Assembly (NCBI GenBank): GCA_016705545.1
Contig: JADIYA010000020.1
Span: forward strand, 40,007 to 104,006
DNA length: 64,000 nucleotides
Direction: 5' to 3'
Origin: Flavobacteriales bacterium
Lineage (GTDB): Bacteria > Bacteroidota > Bacteroidia > Flavobacteriales_F > PHOS-HE28
How positions within the stretch are numbered: the stretch's first letter is position 1; each line of letters opens with the position of its first letter. Positions 52,862-61,672 of this stretch are shown here, piece after piece. Both the position numbers and the translations under genes were made by a program. The notes under the pieces are model-generated. The model worked only from the letters and a program-made list of their open reading frames with translations. It did not search any database and was not told the DNA's origin.

Positions 52862-54097
52862 CTACCGGATGGCCTCTTCGTAGAGCATCACCTCCTTCTC
52901 GTTGTTGATGCTGATGCGCGGGATGTCGTCGTACACCGTGACCTTGCCCGTGACGCAGACCTTCTTCTGCAAGAGCGCCGCCTCGGGGTCGTAGCTGAAG
53001 TTGGGGCTGTTGTACTCCCAGATGGTGGCGTAGAAATCCTGGTGCGGGTGCACACGGTCGAAGTTGAGGTAGACGGCGTTGGCCTTCGCGGTCTTGCGCG
53101 TGCTCACCACGGTACCGCACACCGTAACGGTCTTGCCGATGTGGTGCTTGGCCTGCACGGTGTTGAACATGCCCTTGGGCAGCGGTGCCTTCAACGGCTC
53201 AGCCTCGCCGAAGAAGGGGTCGCCCTCGGCATACCAGTCCTTCGGCTCACGCATGGCCTCGATGCGGTCCTCGATCGCATCATCGAGCATGTGGAAGAAA
53301 TCCAATCCGGTAAGCCGCTCCACACTGTCAACGGTTACGGCGTAGCTGATCGGCGGATCCGACTGCGGCCCGTTGCGCATCACGAAGCCGATGGCTTGGG
53401 GCTGGTCGCCGTCGAGGTCGGCAATCACCTTCCAGTGCATCTCAGGGATGCTCACCTCATTCTTGCGGTCGGCCTTCTGGAGAGTGGGCAGGCCCTCGCG
53501 GAGCACCGGACCGGTAACGATGAAGATGCGGCGCTTGCTGTGGTTCACGTAGCGGCGCGCCCAATCCTCGAGTTCGGCCCACGCGCCTCGGTTCAGCTCA
53601 GGCTTCTGCGGGCTCACGTTGCTGTAGTAATAGGTGGCGCGCAAGGCCTCCATGTTCCAGCGCATATCGGCGCTCGGCACCATGTGGCCCCGGTCGTAGC
53701 CGCTGTTCCAATAATCCGCAGTGATGGCGGTGCCTGTGAGCACCTTGGGATCCGCAACGAATGAGTCGATGCGGGCCAGGTTCCCGGTGATCAGGTCCGG
53801 CACGGCGATGTGGGCCACCCATTCGGGCTGCTCGTGTGGCTCGCTGTACACGAGCATGTGGCCCGGGTGCTCCACGACTGCCGCGCCCTCTGCGAGCTTG
53901 GGCAAACCCTTCGCGCGCAGGTCGCGGCGGATGATCGCGAGCTTGGCGCTGTCCAAGCGGTCCCGCAGGCGCGCCTGATCCGTGAGCATGCGCTGCTGCT
54001 GCTCTTCCAGCCGGCGCAGGTTGGCGTCAAGGTCGTACTGGCACCAAGCAGATGCCGGGAGCACCATGATCACGGACAGCAGGATGGCCTTGCGCAT
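52862..54097 (-). CDS. Exported DNA/RNA non-specific endonuclease (NUC1 family) with C-terminal OB-like domain
   Basis: A 411-residue protein. A signal peptide (AILLSVIMVLPASAWC) and a coiled coil (LRRLEEQQQRMLTDQ) precede the beta-beta-alpha-metal nuclease domain: YDRGHMVPSADM with catalytic His138 in the DRGH motif, and YYYSNVSPQKPELNRGAW holding the metal-binding Asn. The C-terminal 100 residues (HIGKTVTVCGTVVSTRKTAK, LQKKVCVTGKVTVYDDIP) look like an OB-fold of the tRNA_anti type, which could bind nucleic acid. The enzyme probably degrades extracellular DNA or RNA. It is 3 bases past the sensor kinase stop, convergent. Confidence 0.9.
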   Translation of the reverse strand: MRKAILLSVIMVLPASAWCQYDLDANLRRLEEQQQRMLTDQARLRDRLDSAKLAIIRRDLRAKGLPKLAEGAAVVEHPGHMLVYSEPHEQPEWVAHIAVPDLITGNLARIDSFVADPKVLTGTAITADYWNSGYDRGHMVPSADMRWNMEALRATYYYSNVSPQKPELNRGAWAELEDWARRYVNHSKRRIFIVTGPVLREGLPTLQKADRKNEVSIPEMHWKVIADLDGDQPQAIGFVMRNGPQSDPPISYAVTVDSVERLTGLDFFHMLDDAIEDRIEAMREPKDWYAEGDPFFGEAEPLKAPLPKGMFNTVQAKHHIGKTVTVCGTVVSTRKTAKANAVYLNFDRVHPHQDFYATIWEYNSPNFSYDPEAALLQKKVCVTGKVTVYDDIPRISINNEKEVMLYEEAIR

Positions 54098-54115
54098 GGC
54101 GGCAAGGTAAGCGGG

Positions 54116-55183
54116 TCAGGCCATGAGGCCTGCGAGCTCATGGAGCGCTGCAGCCAAGAGTTCGTTCCCGTTGGCACGAGCTGTGGCCTCGTGCTTCCCG
54201 ATTGATTTCATCGCAGCCATCAGATCGATTGATTCCTGTGACTGCACCAGGAAGCGACCCGTGCGCGCATGCAATCGGCCCAGGTACTCTTGCTCCTGCT
54301 GTCCGGGTGTGGGGATGATGAGCGCGCTCCTTCCCAGCGCCGCGAGGTCCATCAAGGTTGTGTAGCCGCTGCGCGAAACAATGAGGCGAGCCCCGCTCAT
54401 GGCTCCGGCCAATTCATCGCCGCTCATGTGCGAGCGGATGGACACCGAGCCTGAGCGCTCGTTGCGCGGCTTGTCCGGTTGGCCGACCACGAGCAAATGG
54501 TTGCCGGCGATACGGCCCAGTTGCTCCATGAGGCGGTGCTCCAGCAAGGTGCGCTGCGGCTCCGGCCCACTGATCACGGCCGCGATGTCGTAACGCTCGC
54601 GGGCTGTTTCATGCATGCCCATGCGGCTCAAGGTGCCGATATAGCGCGCATTCTTCGGCAAGGCCGCGCCGTGCGAGAGCTCGCCGGCAAGTCCTGGCGC
54701 TTGGGGCTCGTCCATCACCCAGCAGCGGTCGAAGCGCGCGATATGGCGCAGGTTCAGCTTGCGCAGCGCTGCTTGCGCGAAGGGCGTGAAGGGGAACACC
54801 TGATGCGTGATGAGGACGCTCGGCAGTTCGGGGCTGCGCAATCCGAAACGCTGATCGCTGATCACCGCATCGAGGCGCAAGCGGCCGCGCAGGCGATCGA
54901 AGAGGGCGCGCTCTGCCTGCACGCTGCGCACCATGGCCGGGAACTGCCGCGCCATGCTCCAGAGCTGGTTGCTCGTCTTCGAGTACCGCACATCGACACC
55001 CGGAATGCGCACATGCTCCAGCTCCGGGAACTCCGCGCGCAGCAAGGCCAGCGGCCCTCTGTCGGCGCCGATCACCGGCACGGCGCCCGATTCGATCAAC
55101 TGTTGGATGATAGGCACGCAACGCGCCGAATGGCCCAGGCCCCAATCGAGCGGTGCTACCAGGATGCGCTTGCCTTTGAGCAT
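54116..55183 (-). CDS. MurG-like glycosyltransferase
   Basis: A 355-residue GT-B protein. ATG 55183 (MLKGKRILVAPLDWG) is preferred over a GTG six codons upstream. The N-terminal Rossmann half has LDWGLGHSARCVPI with the Gly/His loop, and the C-terminal half holds the nucleotide-sugar region (VISGPEPQRTLLE, MSGARLIVSRSGYTTLMDLAALG, IIPTPGQQEQ), as in MurG or the MGT family. Length is close to MurG but the surrounding genes are not cell-wall genes, so the acceptor is unknown. It lies 18 bases upstream of the nuclease gene on the same strand and may be co-transcribed with it. Confidence 0.85.
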   Translation of the reverse strand: MLKGKRILVAPLDWGLGHSARCVPIIQQLIESGAVPVIGADRGPLALLRAEFPELEHVRIPGVDVRYSKTSNQLWSMARQFPAMVRSVQAERALFDRLRGRLRLDAVISDQRFGLRSPELPSVLITHQVFPFTPFAQAALRKLNLRHIARFDRCWVMDEPQAPGLAGELSHGAALPKNARYIGTLSRMGMHETARERYDIAAVISGPEPQRTLLEHRLMEQLGRIAGNHLLVVGQPDKPRNERSGSVSIRSHMSGDELAGAMSGARLIVSRSGYTTLMDLAALGRSALIIPTPGQQEQEYLGRLHARTGRFLVQSQESIDLMAAMKSIGKHEATARANGNELLAAALHELAGLMA

Positions 55184-55430
55184 GGCGGCGAAGGTTGTCA
55201 CGCGCAGGTGATGCGAACGTTACGCGGCCAGAAGCAGCCTCAAAATCCCCCTTCGGACATCGCCGGGTCTTTTCGCGACCATACTTCGTTGCTCAACCCT
55301 TCCAGAACATCCAGCTCTGCTCGGGTTTCGCGCCTCGTCTGGACGCGAAAACCCTCCGGCTCGCTTTCCGAAAGGAATTTCGAGGCTGCTTCTACTTTCG
55401 CCGCCCTGCCAGCGGCGGGCAGGCCTTCCA

Positions 55431-56120
55431 ATGGGAAAGAACAAGCTCGCGCGCTTCGCCGAGAACCTCACCTTCGAGCATGTGGTGCAGCCCACTTTCG
55501 AGGAACTGGTGAAGGGCGGCTTCCCGCTGAAGGGCCGATGGAACGCCGACTTCTTCGGGCGCGAGGCGCCCTTGGTGCTGGAGCTCGGTTGCGGGGGCGG
55601 CGAATACACCGTGGGGCTCGCACGCTTGAATCCGCAGCGCAATTACCTCGGTGTAGACATCAAGGGGGCGCGGCTCTGGCGCGGTGCGCGAACCGCCAAG
55701 GAAGAAGGCCTCCATAACGTGGGCTTCCTGCGCACGCATGTGGATCATCTCCTAAAATGCTTCGGTCCGCAAGAGGTGGATGAGATCTGGCTCACCTTCA
55801 GTGATCCGCAGATCGGCAAGGCGCGCAAGCGGCTCACCAGCCCGCTCTTCCTGGAGCGCTACCGGCAGATCCTCAAACCGGGCGGGTGCATCCACCTGAA
55901 GACCGACAGCCCCTTGCTCTATGCATACACCTTGGAGATGATCGCGGAGCACAAGCTCAACCTGCACGAGCAGAGCGACAACGTGTACACCGACCTGGTG
56001 CACCGCGTATCGGCCGAGGAACAAGCGGTGCTGAACATCCGCACCTACTATGAGCAGATGTGGCTCGAAGAAGGGCGCACGATCCATTACGTTCGTTTCG
56101 CCATGAACGAATCAGCTTGA
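55431..56120 (+). CDS. trmB: tRNA (guanine-N7)-methyltransferase
   Basis: A 229-residue SAM-dependent enzyme that methylates G46 of tRNA. SAM-binding motif I is VLELGCGGGEYT; the family signature IWLTFSDPQIGKARKRLTSP and a substrate region (GGCIHLKTDSPLLYAYTL) are present. ATG 55431 starts MGKNKLARFAENLTF, typical of Bacteroidota TrmB. The ATL gene follows after 2 bases, forming a small operon. The 247 bases before it (55184-55430) contain no recognisable gene. Confidence 0.94.
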   Translation: MGKNKLARFAENLTFEHVVQPTFEELVKGGFPLKGRWNADFFGREAPLVLELGCGGGEYTVGLARLNPQRNYLGVDIKGARLWRGARTAKEEGLHNVGFLRTHVDHLLKCFGPQEVDEIWLTFSDPQIGKARKRLTSPLFLERYRQILKPGGCIHLKTDSPLLYAYTLEMIAEHKLNLHEQSDNVYTDLVHRVSAEEQAVLNIRTYYEQMWLEEGRTIHYVRFAMNESA

Positions 56121-56122
56121 TC

Positions 56123-56491
56123 ATGGCCAAGAAGCAAGTGCGCAACGAGGCCGTGCAGGAGCGCGACTTCTTCGCCGATGTGATGGACGTGGTGCGGCAG
56201 ATTCCGCGCGGCCGGGTCACGAGCTATGGCGCCATCGCCAAGTACTTGGGCGCGGCTCGCTCAGCGCGCATCGTAGGCTATTGCATGAACAACAGCCACA
56301 CCGTGAAGCCCAAGGTGCCGGCCCATCGCGTGGTGAACAGCGCGGGGATCCTCAGCGGCAAGCACCACTTCGGCCCTGAAGACCGGATGCAGCAGCTCTT
56401 GGAGAAGGAGGGCATAAGGGTGAAGGACGACCAGGTGGTGGACTTCACCAAGCGCTTCTGGGACCCCTCGGTGGAGCTGGAATTGCGCTGA
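56123..56491 (+). CDS. Alkyltransferase-like (ATL) DNA-binding protein
   Basis: A 122-residue MGMT-family protein. The DNA-binding helix region RGRVTSYGAIAKYLG and RIVGYCMNNS are well conserved, but the active-site motif PCHR reads PAHR (Ala67), so the protein lacks the methyl-accepting Cys. Known ATL proteins with this loss bind O6-alkylguanine and hand the lesion to nucleotide excision repair. It starts 2 bases after trmB. Family and missing Cys are seen directly; repair role is from the family. Confidence 0.9.
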   Translation: MAKKQVRNEAVQERDFFADVMDVVRQIPRGRVTSYGAIAKYLGAARSARIVGYCMNNSHTVKPKVPAHRVVNSAGILSGKHHFGPEDRMQQLLEKEGIRVKDDQVVDFTKRFWDPSVELELR

Positions 56492-56673
56492 ACCAAGCGT
56501 GATCCGGCACCCTGTACCAAGAGCCCATTACCGACCGATAGCCGCACGGCCACACCGGAACAGCGTTCAAGGCCCTGGCTCCATCGCCGCCACCTCCTGA
56601 TCGCCAGCCCGTTGCGCCCGCCCATTCCGTACACATCGCCCGCCTATATTCGCAGCCCCAATTCCAGCAGATA

Positions 56674-58755
56674 ATGGCAGTCATCGGCAAGATCCGCGAG
56701 CGCAGCGGCCTTTTGATCGTTCTCGTGGGCGGCGCATTGGCCCTCTTCATCCTCGATGCCCTCCTCTCGAACCGCGGAGGTCCGAGCGGCCGTGGCGATG
56801 AACCCGTGGGCGAGATCGGCGGACAGGAGATCAAGCTCGCCGACTTCGACCGGCGCGTGAGCGACGAGGTGGAGAGCTACCGCAACGAGTTCGGCCAACC
56901 CGCCAACGCGCAGGTGAGCGAACAGGTGCGCGGCACGGTGTGGAACGAGATCGTGAAGGCCCGCGTGCTGCTCAACCAGGTGGAGGCGGCAGGCTTCACC
57001 ATCACCAAGCCCGAGTATGACGATGTGCGCTTCGGCGACAACGTTGCGCCTGAGTTCCGTGGCCAGTTCAATGGCCCCGATGGCCAGCCCGACAAGACCC
57101 GCTTGCGCGAATACTTCAACGGCATCCAACTGAATGCGCCGGTGTACCACGAGATCCAGAGCCGCCGGATCCAGGAGAACCGCCTCTACGCCAAGTACAA
57201 CACCTTGGTGAAGAAGAGCGTGTTCGTGAACAGCGCGCAGGCCCGCGACGAGTTCAATGCGAAGAACACCAAGGCCACCTTCAGCTTCGTGGCCAAGCGC
57301 TACGACAGCGAGCCCGACAGTCTGTACCCGGTGAGCGACAGCGACCTGCGCCGCTATTACGACGAGCACAAGAACGAGCCGAAGCACAAGCAGAAGGCGG
57401 CGCGCACCTTCGACTACGTGCTCTTCCCCGTGCAGCCCAGTGATGCTGATCGCGAGGCCATCGCCGGCAACCTGGCCGCCCTGCGCAATTCCTTCGAGCA
57501 GGCCGAGGACGACAGCCTTTTCGTGGTGGGCAACGCCGATTCGCGCAGCTACAGCAAGGTGCCCTACACCGAAGGCAGCATCGAGAAGCTGAACGATTCG
57601 CTGATCGTGAACGGCGCCGTGGGCACCGTGGTGGGCCCTTACCTGGAGGGAACCACCTACAAGCTGGTGAAGGTGAAGGAGCTGGCCGATGTGCCCGAGG
57701 CACGCGTGCGCCACATCCTGCTGAGCACGCAGAAGGGCAAGGACGAAGCGGAGCAGAAGCAGCGCGCGGACAGCCTGCTCGCCGTGGTGAAGCGCGACAA
57801 GAGCAAGTTCGAGGCGATGGTGACCAAGTTCAGCGACGACCCCGGGAGCGTGAGCAACGGCGGCGTGTACGAGTGGTTCGGCAAGGAGCAGATGGTGCCC
57901 GAGTTCACCGCCGCGAGCTTCGACCAGAAGGTGGGCGCCACCACCATCTGCAAGACCAGCTACGGCTTCCACATCGTGGAAGTGCTTGGCCAACGCAGCC
58001 GCCAGGAGCGCCGCATCATCACCGTGGACCGTGCGGTGAAGCCGAGCCCGGCCACCTTCAAGGAAGTGTACAAGAAGGCCAACGAATTCAGCCTGCGGAA
58101 CAAGACCGCCGAGGCGCTGAAGACCGCTGCCGAAGAGCAGGGCCTGCAGGTGACGAACGTGCCCGACTTCCGCGCCGACAGCCGCTATGTGCAGGGGATC
58201 GACCAGCCGGGCAGCGTGATCGGCTGGGTGAACCGTGCGGAGGTGGGCCAGGTGAGCGATCCGAAGGACGCCGGCGACAACTACGTGGTGGCGGCGCTGC
58301 TGAAGGTGAAAGAGGAGGGCGTGCCTGAACTGGAGGATGTGCGCGAAACCTTCACGAAGGAGGCCGCCAAACAGAAGAAGGCCGAGGCCTGGCTCGAGAA
58401 GATGAAAGGCAAGACCGACCTGAACGCATTGGCCGGCGAGCTCGGCGTGAGCGTGCAGGATGCCACGGACATGGCGCTGAACAGCTTCAGCATCCCCGGC
58501 GGCTATGCGGAGTATGAGGTGATCGGGAAGGTCTTCGGCTTGCAGGCCGAACAGGTGAGCGTGCCGCTGCAAGGGGAGACAGCGGTGTTCGTGGCGCGCA
58601 TGAACAGCCGCACCGAGGCCCCCGCCGAGGGCGACATTGCCGGGGAGAAGGGCAGCCTCTTGGGCCGCCTGCAGAGCCGCGCGGAGAGCGCGGTGCTGAA
58701 CGCGCTGCGCGAAGCCGCCGGCGTGAAGGACAACCGGCACTTGCATTACAACTAG
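56674..58755 (+). CDS. PpiD/SurA-like peptidylprolyl isomerase, membrane-anchored
   Basis: A 693-residue periplasmic chaperone. A single N-terminal membrane helix (LLIVLVGGALALFILDALL) anchors it; SurA_N-like helical segments (about 35-250) follow, then a parvulin rotamase domain around 345-450 (ARVRHILLSTQKGKD, FSDDPGSVSNGGVYEWF, TSYGFHIVEV) and a C-terminal helical part. The architecture is that of PpiD, which helps folding of exported proteins. A long open frame on the opposite strand is a codon-bias shadow. The terminator hairpin at 58775 follows it. Confidence 0.92.
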   Translation: MAVIGKIRERSGLLIVLVGGALALFILDALLSNRGGPSGRGDEPVGEIGGQEIKLADFDRRVSDEVESYRNEFGQPANAQVSEQVRGTVWNEIVKARVLLNQVEAAGFTITKPEYDDVRFGDNVAPEFRGQFNGPDGQPDKTRLREYFNGIQLNAPVYHEIQSRRIQENRLYAKYNTLVKKSVFVNSAQARDEFNAKNTKATFSFVAKRYDSEPDSLYPVSDSDLRRYYDEHKNEPKHKQKAARTFDYVLFPVQPSDADREAIAGNLAALRNSFEQAEDDSLFVVGNADSRSYSKVPYTEGSIEKLNDSLIVNGAVGTVVGPYLEGTTYKLVKVKELADVPEARVRHILLSTQKGKDEAEQKQRADSLLAVVKRDKSKFEAMVTKFSDDPGSVSNGGVYEWFGKEQMVPEFTAASFDQKVGATTICKTSYGFHIVEVLGQRSRQERRIITVDRAVKPSPATFKEVYKKANEFSLRNKTAEALKTAAEEQGLQVTNVPDFRADSRYVQGIDQPGSVIGWVNRAEVGQVSDPKDAGDNYVVAALLKVKEEGVPELEDVRETFTKEAAKQKKAEAWLEKMKGKTDLNALAGELGVSVQDATDMALNSFSIPGGYAEYEVIGKVFGLQAEQVSVPLQGETAVFVARMNSRTEAPAEGDIAGEKGSLLGRLQSRAESAVLNALREAAGVKDNRHLHYN

Positions 58756-58774
58756 GCGCGGAAGCGCCCAATGG

Positions 58775-58803
58775 AGAGCGCCGGCTATGCCGGCGCTCTT
58801 TCG
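58775..58803 (+). terminator. Intrinsic terminator after the PpiD-like gene
   Basis: A perfect 11-base-pair stem (58775-58785 with 58789-58799) closes a TAT loop and is followed by TTTC. It lies 20 bases after the stop codon at 58755. Confidence 0.85.
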
Positions 58804-58896
58804 TTACAGGCTATCGAGGCCGTTGTGCGTGCAGGGCGAAACGGTACAGGCTGAATGGTGAGCGGTTCGGTGGCCGCGCAGCGGAATGGCTGTGGG

Positions 58897-59274
58897 CTAC
58901 TGGCCTTCGGGCGATGGGGAAGGCGGCTGGTAGCGGTCCTTCAGCTCTGAGGTAAGGCTGATGATGGCTTCGGGCGATAGGGTGCTGATGAGGCGCTGCA
59001 AGTCGTTGTTCTCGAGCGGCCCTTTGCGGAGCGGGAGGAGCACATCGTTGGATGGATTGATGCCCCGGCCATGCGGCTTATAGCAGAAAAGATCGTGCGG
59101 CAGGACATGGAAAGCACGGCATAGCTTTTCAAGGTGATCGAAGCGGATGCCCTTACACGTGCCGTTGACGATGTTGTGGGCGACGTGGTGGGTGAAGCCG
59201 TTCTTGACCAAAAAGGCGTACGGTTTGGCAATTCCCTTCAGCTTAGCGATTCGTTCGACATCGAGGGTGATCAT
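58897..59274 (-). CDS. XRE/Cro-family transcriptional regulator
   Basis: A 125-residue protein with an HTH of the Cro/C1 type in the N-terminal half (IAKLKGIAKPYAFLVKNGFT, NIVNGTCKGIRFDHLEKLCRAFHVLPHDLFCYKP). The C-terminal part (LSPEAIISLTSELKDRY) is helical and ends in a Pro/Ser tail. ATG 59274 gives MITLDVERIA. Such small regulators occur with toxin-antitoxin, phage or defence loci, and this one opens the accessory stretch at the right end. Targets unknown. Confidence 0.85.
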   Translation of the reverse strand: MITLDVERIAKLKGIAKPYAFLVKNGFTHHVAHNIVNGTCKGIRFDHLEKLCRAFHVLPHDLFCYKPHGRGINPSNDVLLPLRKGPLENNDLQRLISTLSPEAIISLTSELKDRYQPPSPSPEGQ

Positions 59275-59391
59275 TTGACGACGGTTTTTGAGGTATTGCG
59301 ATAGATTGTTCGAAAAACCCGATGCGGGGTTGGGATTCTGGGACGTTCTGATCCGGAAAACCGATCAACTCTTGCTGAAGCGGGATGCTCG

Positions 59392-59454
59392 CATTCCAAA
59401 ACCTCAATGTCACATTCCAAAACTTCAATCTCGTATTCCAAAACCTCAATGTCT
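59392..59454. repeat. Three tandem 21-bp repeats
   Basis: CATTCCAAAACCTCAATGTCA-like units at 59392-59412, 59413-59433 and 59434-59454 differ at a few positions. Weaker copies may extend to about 59500. Because the unit is a multiple of three, every frame reads as a seven-residue repeat (reverse strand DIEVLEY/EIEVLEC/DIEVLEC or LRFWNT-like; forward RIPKPQC-like). They sit in the 425-base gap between the XRE gene and the gene at 59700, where I see no convincing gene. Confidence 0.85.
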
Positions 59455-59699
59455 TGTCGGAGAATTTGAATGAAGGGTTCCGAAATTGAAAGGTGGCATC
59501 GCTGAATATCCATAACGGGCGTTCCGGACGGGGACGCGCGGTAAGCGAGTGAAATGCGTGCGTTGAATGGAGCACGTGATGCGAATACATGGTTCATGCG
59601 AATATGGCGAAAAATGAAATCGATTGCCTACTTGTTTGGCGGTGCGAACGCTGATGCGGCGCTCCGGTGGATGCCGGAAAACCATAACACCACCATGCG

Positions 59700-60386
59700 A
59701 TGAGAAAGGACCTTGAGGATCGATTCACGATGTTCTATGCGACCCAGACCGCTGTTGATGCGCACAACGCTGCTTGGGCTGCGCTGTTGCCCTTTGCGAA
59801 TGCGGTGACCGCGTTCAAGGACAAGATCGTTGCGATCGAAGCGGAGATCGCGAAGCAGACCACGGACCTTGAAGGCTATGCCCTGGATAAGGGGGAGAAG
59901 AAGGAGAAGATGATCCGGAAGGGGCTGGAGATCGCGAACAAGGTGTATGCCTTCGCGGTGGATGATGGCAATACGGTGCTGCGGGAGAAGATGGATGTGA
60001 GCTACAGCGACCTTGCTGCGCCGCGCTATGCGGTGATCGCGCAGAAATGCCAGGTGATACACGATGAGGCGAACGCCGTGGCGGCAAGCATCGTAGCGTA
60101 TGGCGTGGCGGCGGGCGACCTGACGGACCTGCAGACGCTGATCGATGATTACGAGGCGGTGATCAGCGCGCCACGCACGGCGATCACGGTACGGAAGGGA
60201 GCGATGGAGGCGATTGAGGCGCTGATCAAGGAGGGAACGACGATCCTGACGACTCGGATGGATAAGCTGATGAGCGAGTTCGAGCTGACGAAGCCGGATT
60301 TCTATCAGGAGTACTTCGATGCGCGGATCGTGGTGAACACGGGGGCGAAGGGCGGGGATGAGCCGCCCGCGCCGCCGGAGCCGTAG
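59700..60386 (+). CDS. Helical protein of unknown function
   Basis: A 228-residue, almost entirely helical protein (long amphipathic stretches AFKDKIVAIEAEIAKQTTDLEGYALDK split by few Pro/Gly, then KKEKMIRKGLEIANKVYAF, IVAYGVAAGDLTDLQTLID). No signal peptide or membrane helix. The C-terminal tail is acidic and Pro-rich (GGDEPPAPPEP). Similar proteins occur in other Bacteroidota as uncharacterised proteins, but I cannot name a family. ATG 59700 lies 14 bases after an ATG-rich stretch; no shorter start is needed. It lies in the accessory stretch between the 21-bp repeats and the HIRAN gene. Confidence 0.7.
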   Translation: MRKDLEDRFTMFYATQTAVDAHNAAWAALLPFANAVTAFKDKIVAIEAEIAKQTTDLEGYALDKGEKKEKMIRKGLEIANKVYAFAVDDGNTVLREKMDVSYSDLAAPRYAVIAQKCQVIHDEANAVAASIVAYGVAAGDLTDLQTLIDDYEAVISAPRTAITVRKGAMEAIEALIKEGTTILTTRMDKLMSEFELTKPDFYQEYFDARIVVNTGAKGGDEPPAPPEP

Positions 60387-60417
60387 GGCGCTGCGGAGTG
60401 AGCGGCGCATGCTGAAT

Positions 60418-60691
60418 GAGATCGCTTCGCTCCGCTCGCGATGACCGAGCCGCTAGTGAAGAGCCCTGTCGTAGACGGTGGGGCTTTTTGCTGGGGAGTG
60501 GTGAAGACGGTGGACACCGAGGGGAAGAATGCAATGGACAGGAATGGACGGGAATGGAGGGTGGACACAGGTGGACACGGTGGGATTGGTGATACTCCGG
60601 GTCTTCGCAGAGCCTCGCTTGGAGTGACGGAGGGCGGGTGGCAATCGCGGTGCGAAGCTCACGAGATCGCTTCGCTGCGCTCGCGATGACC
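60418..60691. repeat. Pair of REP-like 29-base repeats
   Basis: The element GAGATCGCTTCGCTSCGCTC followed by GCGATGACC occurs at 60418-60446 and 60663-60691, differing at one base, and contains ATCGC/GCGAT arms. The 341-base gap 60387-60727 between the helical protein and the HIRAN gene holds these copies, plus a weak hairpin AGCCC (60462-60466) / GGGCT (60481-60485) with a following T-run, and no gene I can support. Confidence 0.65.
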
Positions 60692-60727
60692 GGTTGGCCA
60701 ACAATTACGGGTGAAGGCGGTTGAGGG

Positions 60728-61618
60728 CTAGGCGATCCAATGCTCCCGGCACTCGATGCGCTGAACGGTGCCGACGGGGTCGAAGATGACGTCCCATTCG
60801 CCGCCATCGCCCACGTTGCCGCCAGCATACTCGAAGCGGATGCGGAAGTGATCGTGGCCGAGGATGCGCAGCGAAAGCGATTCGCCGTGCTGGCCAATTC
60901 TGTTGGTGCGCGGGACGATGCCTTCCTCGGCCACATCGCGCATGAATGACTGGACGCAGATGGGCGGATCGGGGAGATCTAGCACCGCGTGCATGAACAA
61001 CCGGAAACGCTGCAAGCTGAGCAGTTCGAGGACCTTGCGGTTCTTAAGCAGGGTCTCCTTCTTGGGTGAGGGCTTATCGTAGGGGTCGGGTTGGGCGGTT
61101 GGAGGTTTATCGCCATCGTACTCCGGCCTGCGCTTGAAACCGGCATCGGGGCGATTCATGTAGTGAGTGATGTAGGCATCGAAGGAGGGATGGCGGGGCA
61201 TGAGGAGCTCGACGGCGATGAAGCATTGCTCCCAAGGCTCGGCCTTGGGCTGGGTGTACACCACATGGCATTGGAGCAGGAGGCCGTGATCGAGCATGTA
61301 TGCGAGGCTGACGTTCTCGAACATGGGGAGGTAGCCGAGCTTGTGACCTTCCCAATAGACGGCGACCGCGTTGTCGTCGTGCTCGTTGTCGTACTCGCGG
61401 ACGAGGTCGAGGGTGTCCTCGTCTTTGATGCGCTTGATGAGCTTGGGGCCTTGGTGGAACTGGAAGCCGCGGATGTAGGTGTCGTAGATGAAGATGAGGT
61501 GGCAGTCGGTAGTCCAAGCCAAGCGGTCCTGCTCGGCCTTGGGCAGGAGCTCGAGTGGCGGGATGGTGAGCAGGGCGGCGTTGCCGAGCATGCTCTTGAG
61601 GAAGGTGAGGCGGTCCAT
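60728..61618 (-). CDS. HIRAN domain protein
   Basis: A 296-residue protein started at ATG 61618 (MDRLTFLKSMLG). The N-terminal part carries a HIRAN domain (about residues 40-120): TYIRGFQFHQGPKLI, LVREYDNEHDDNAVAVYWEGH and KLGYLPMFENVSLAYMLD. HIRAN domains bind DNA ends or 3'-OH termini in HLTF-like remodellers and in stand-alone bacterial proteins. The C-terminal half (LLSLQRFRLFMHAVLDLP onward, with FRIRFEYAGGN) is unassigned. It sits beside the methyltransferase wreck, so a role in DNA processing or defence is plausible. Confidence 0.82.
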   Translation of the reverse strand: MDRLTFLKSMLGNAALLTIPPLELLPKAEQDRLAWTTDCHLIFIYDTYIRGFQFHQGPKLIKRIKDEDTLDLVREYDNEHDDNAVAVYWEGHKLGYLPMFENVSLAYMLDHGLLLQCHVVYTQPKAEPWEQCFIAVELLMPRHPSFDAYITHYMNRPDAGFKRRPEYDGDKPPTAQPDPYDKPSPKKETLLKNRKVLELLSLQRFRLFMHAVLDLPDPPICVQSFMRDVAEEGIVPRTNRIGQHGESLSLRILGHDHFRIRFEYAGGNVGDGGEWDVIFDPVGTVQRIECREHWIA

Positions 61619-61646
61619 GGGTGATAAAGATGGGTTGAATGCTCTT

Positions 61647-61672
61647 CCACCTTTTGCTTCGCCAAAAGGTGG
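61647..61672. repeat. 10-base-pair inverted repeat upstream of the HIRAN gene
   Basis: CCACCTTTTG (61647-61656) pairs with CAAAAGGTGG (61663-61672) around CTTCGC; a further CCAAAAGG follows at 61675. It lies 29 bases upstream of the HIRAN start, inside the 313-base gap 61619-61931, which otherwise shows no gene. It could be a dispersed REP-like element or a promoter-region hairpin. Confidence 0.7.

Noticed and set aside
56644..58746. 700-codon reverse open frame opposite the PpiD-like gene
   Set aside because: Composition (His/Leu/Val runs) and complete overlap with a recognised gene mark it as a shadow.
59392..59454. Short CRISPR-like array
   Set aside because: The 21-base units are directly adjacent with no spacers and there is no cas gene.
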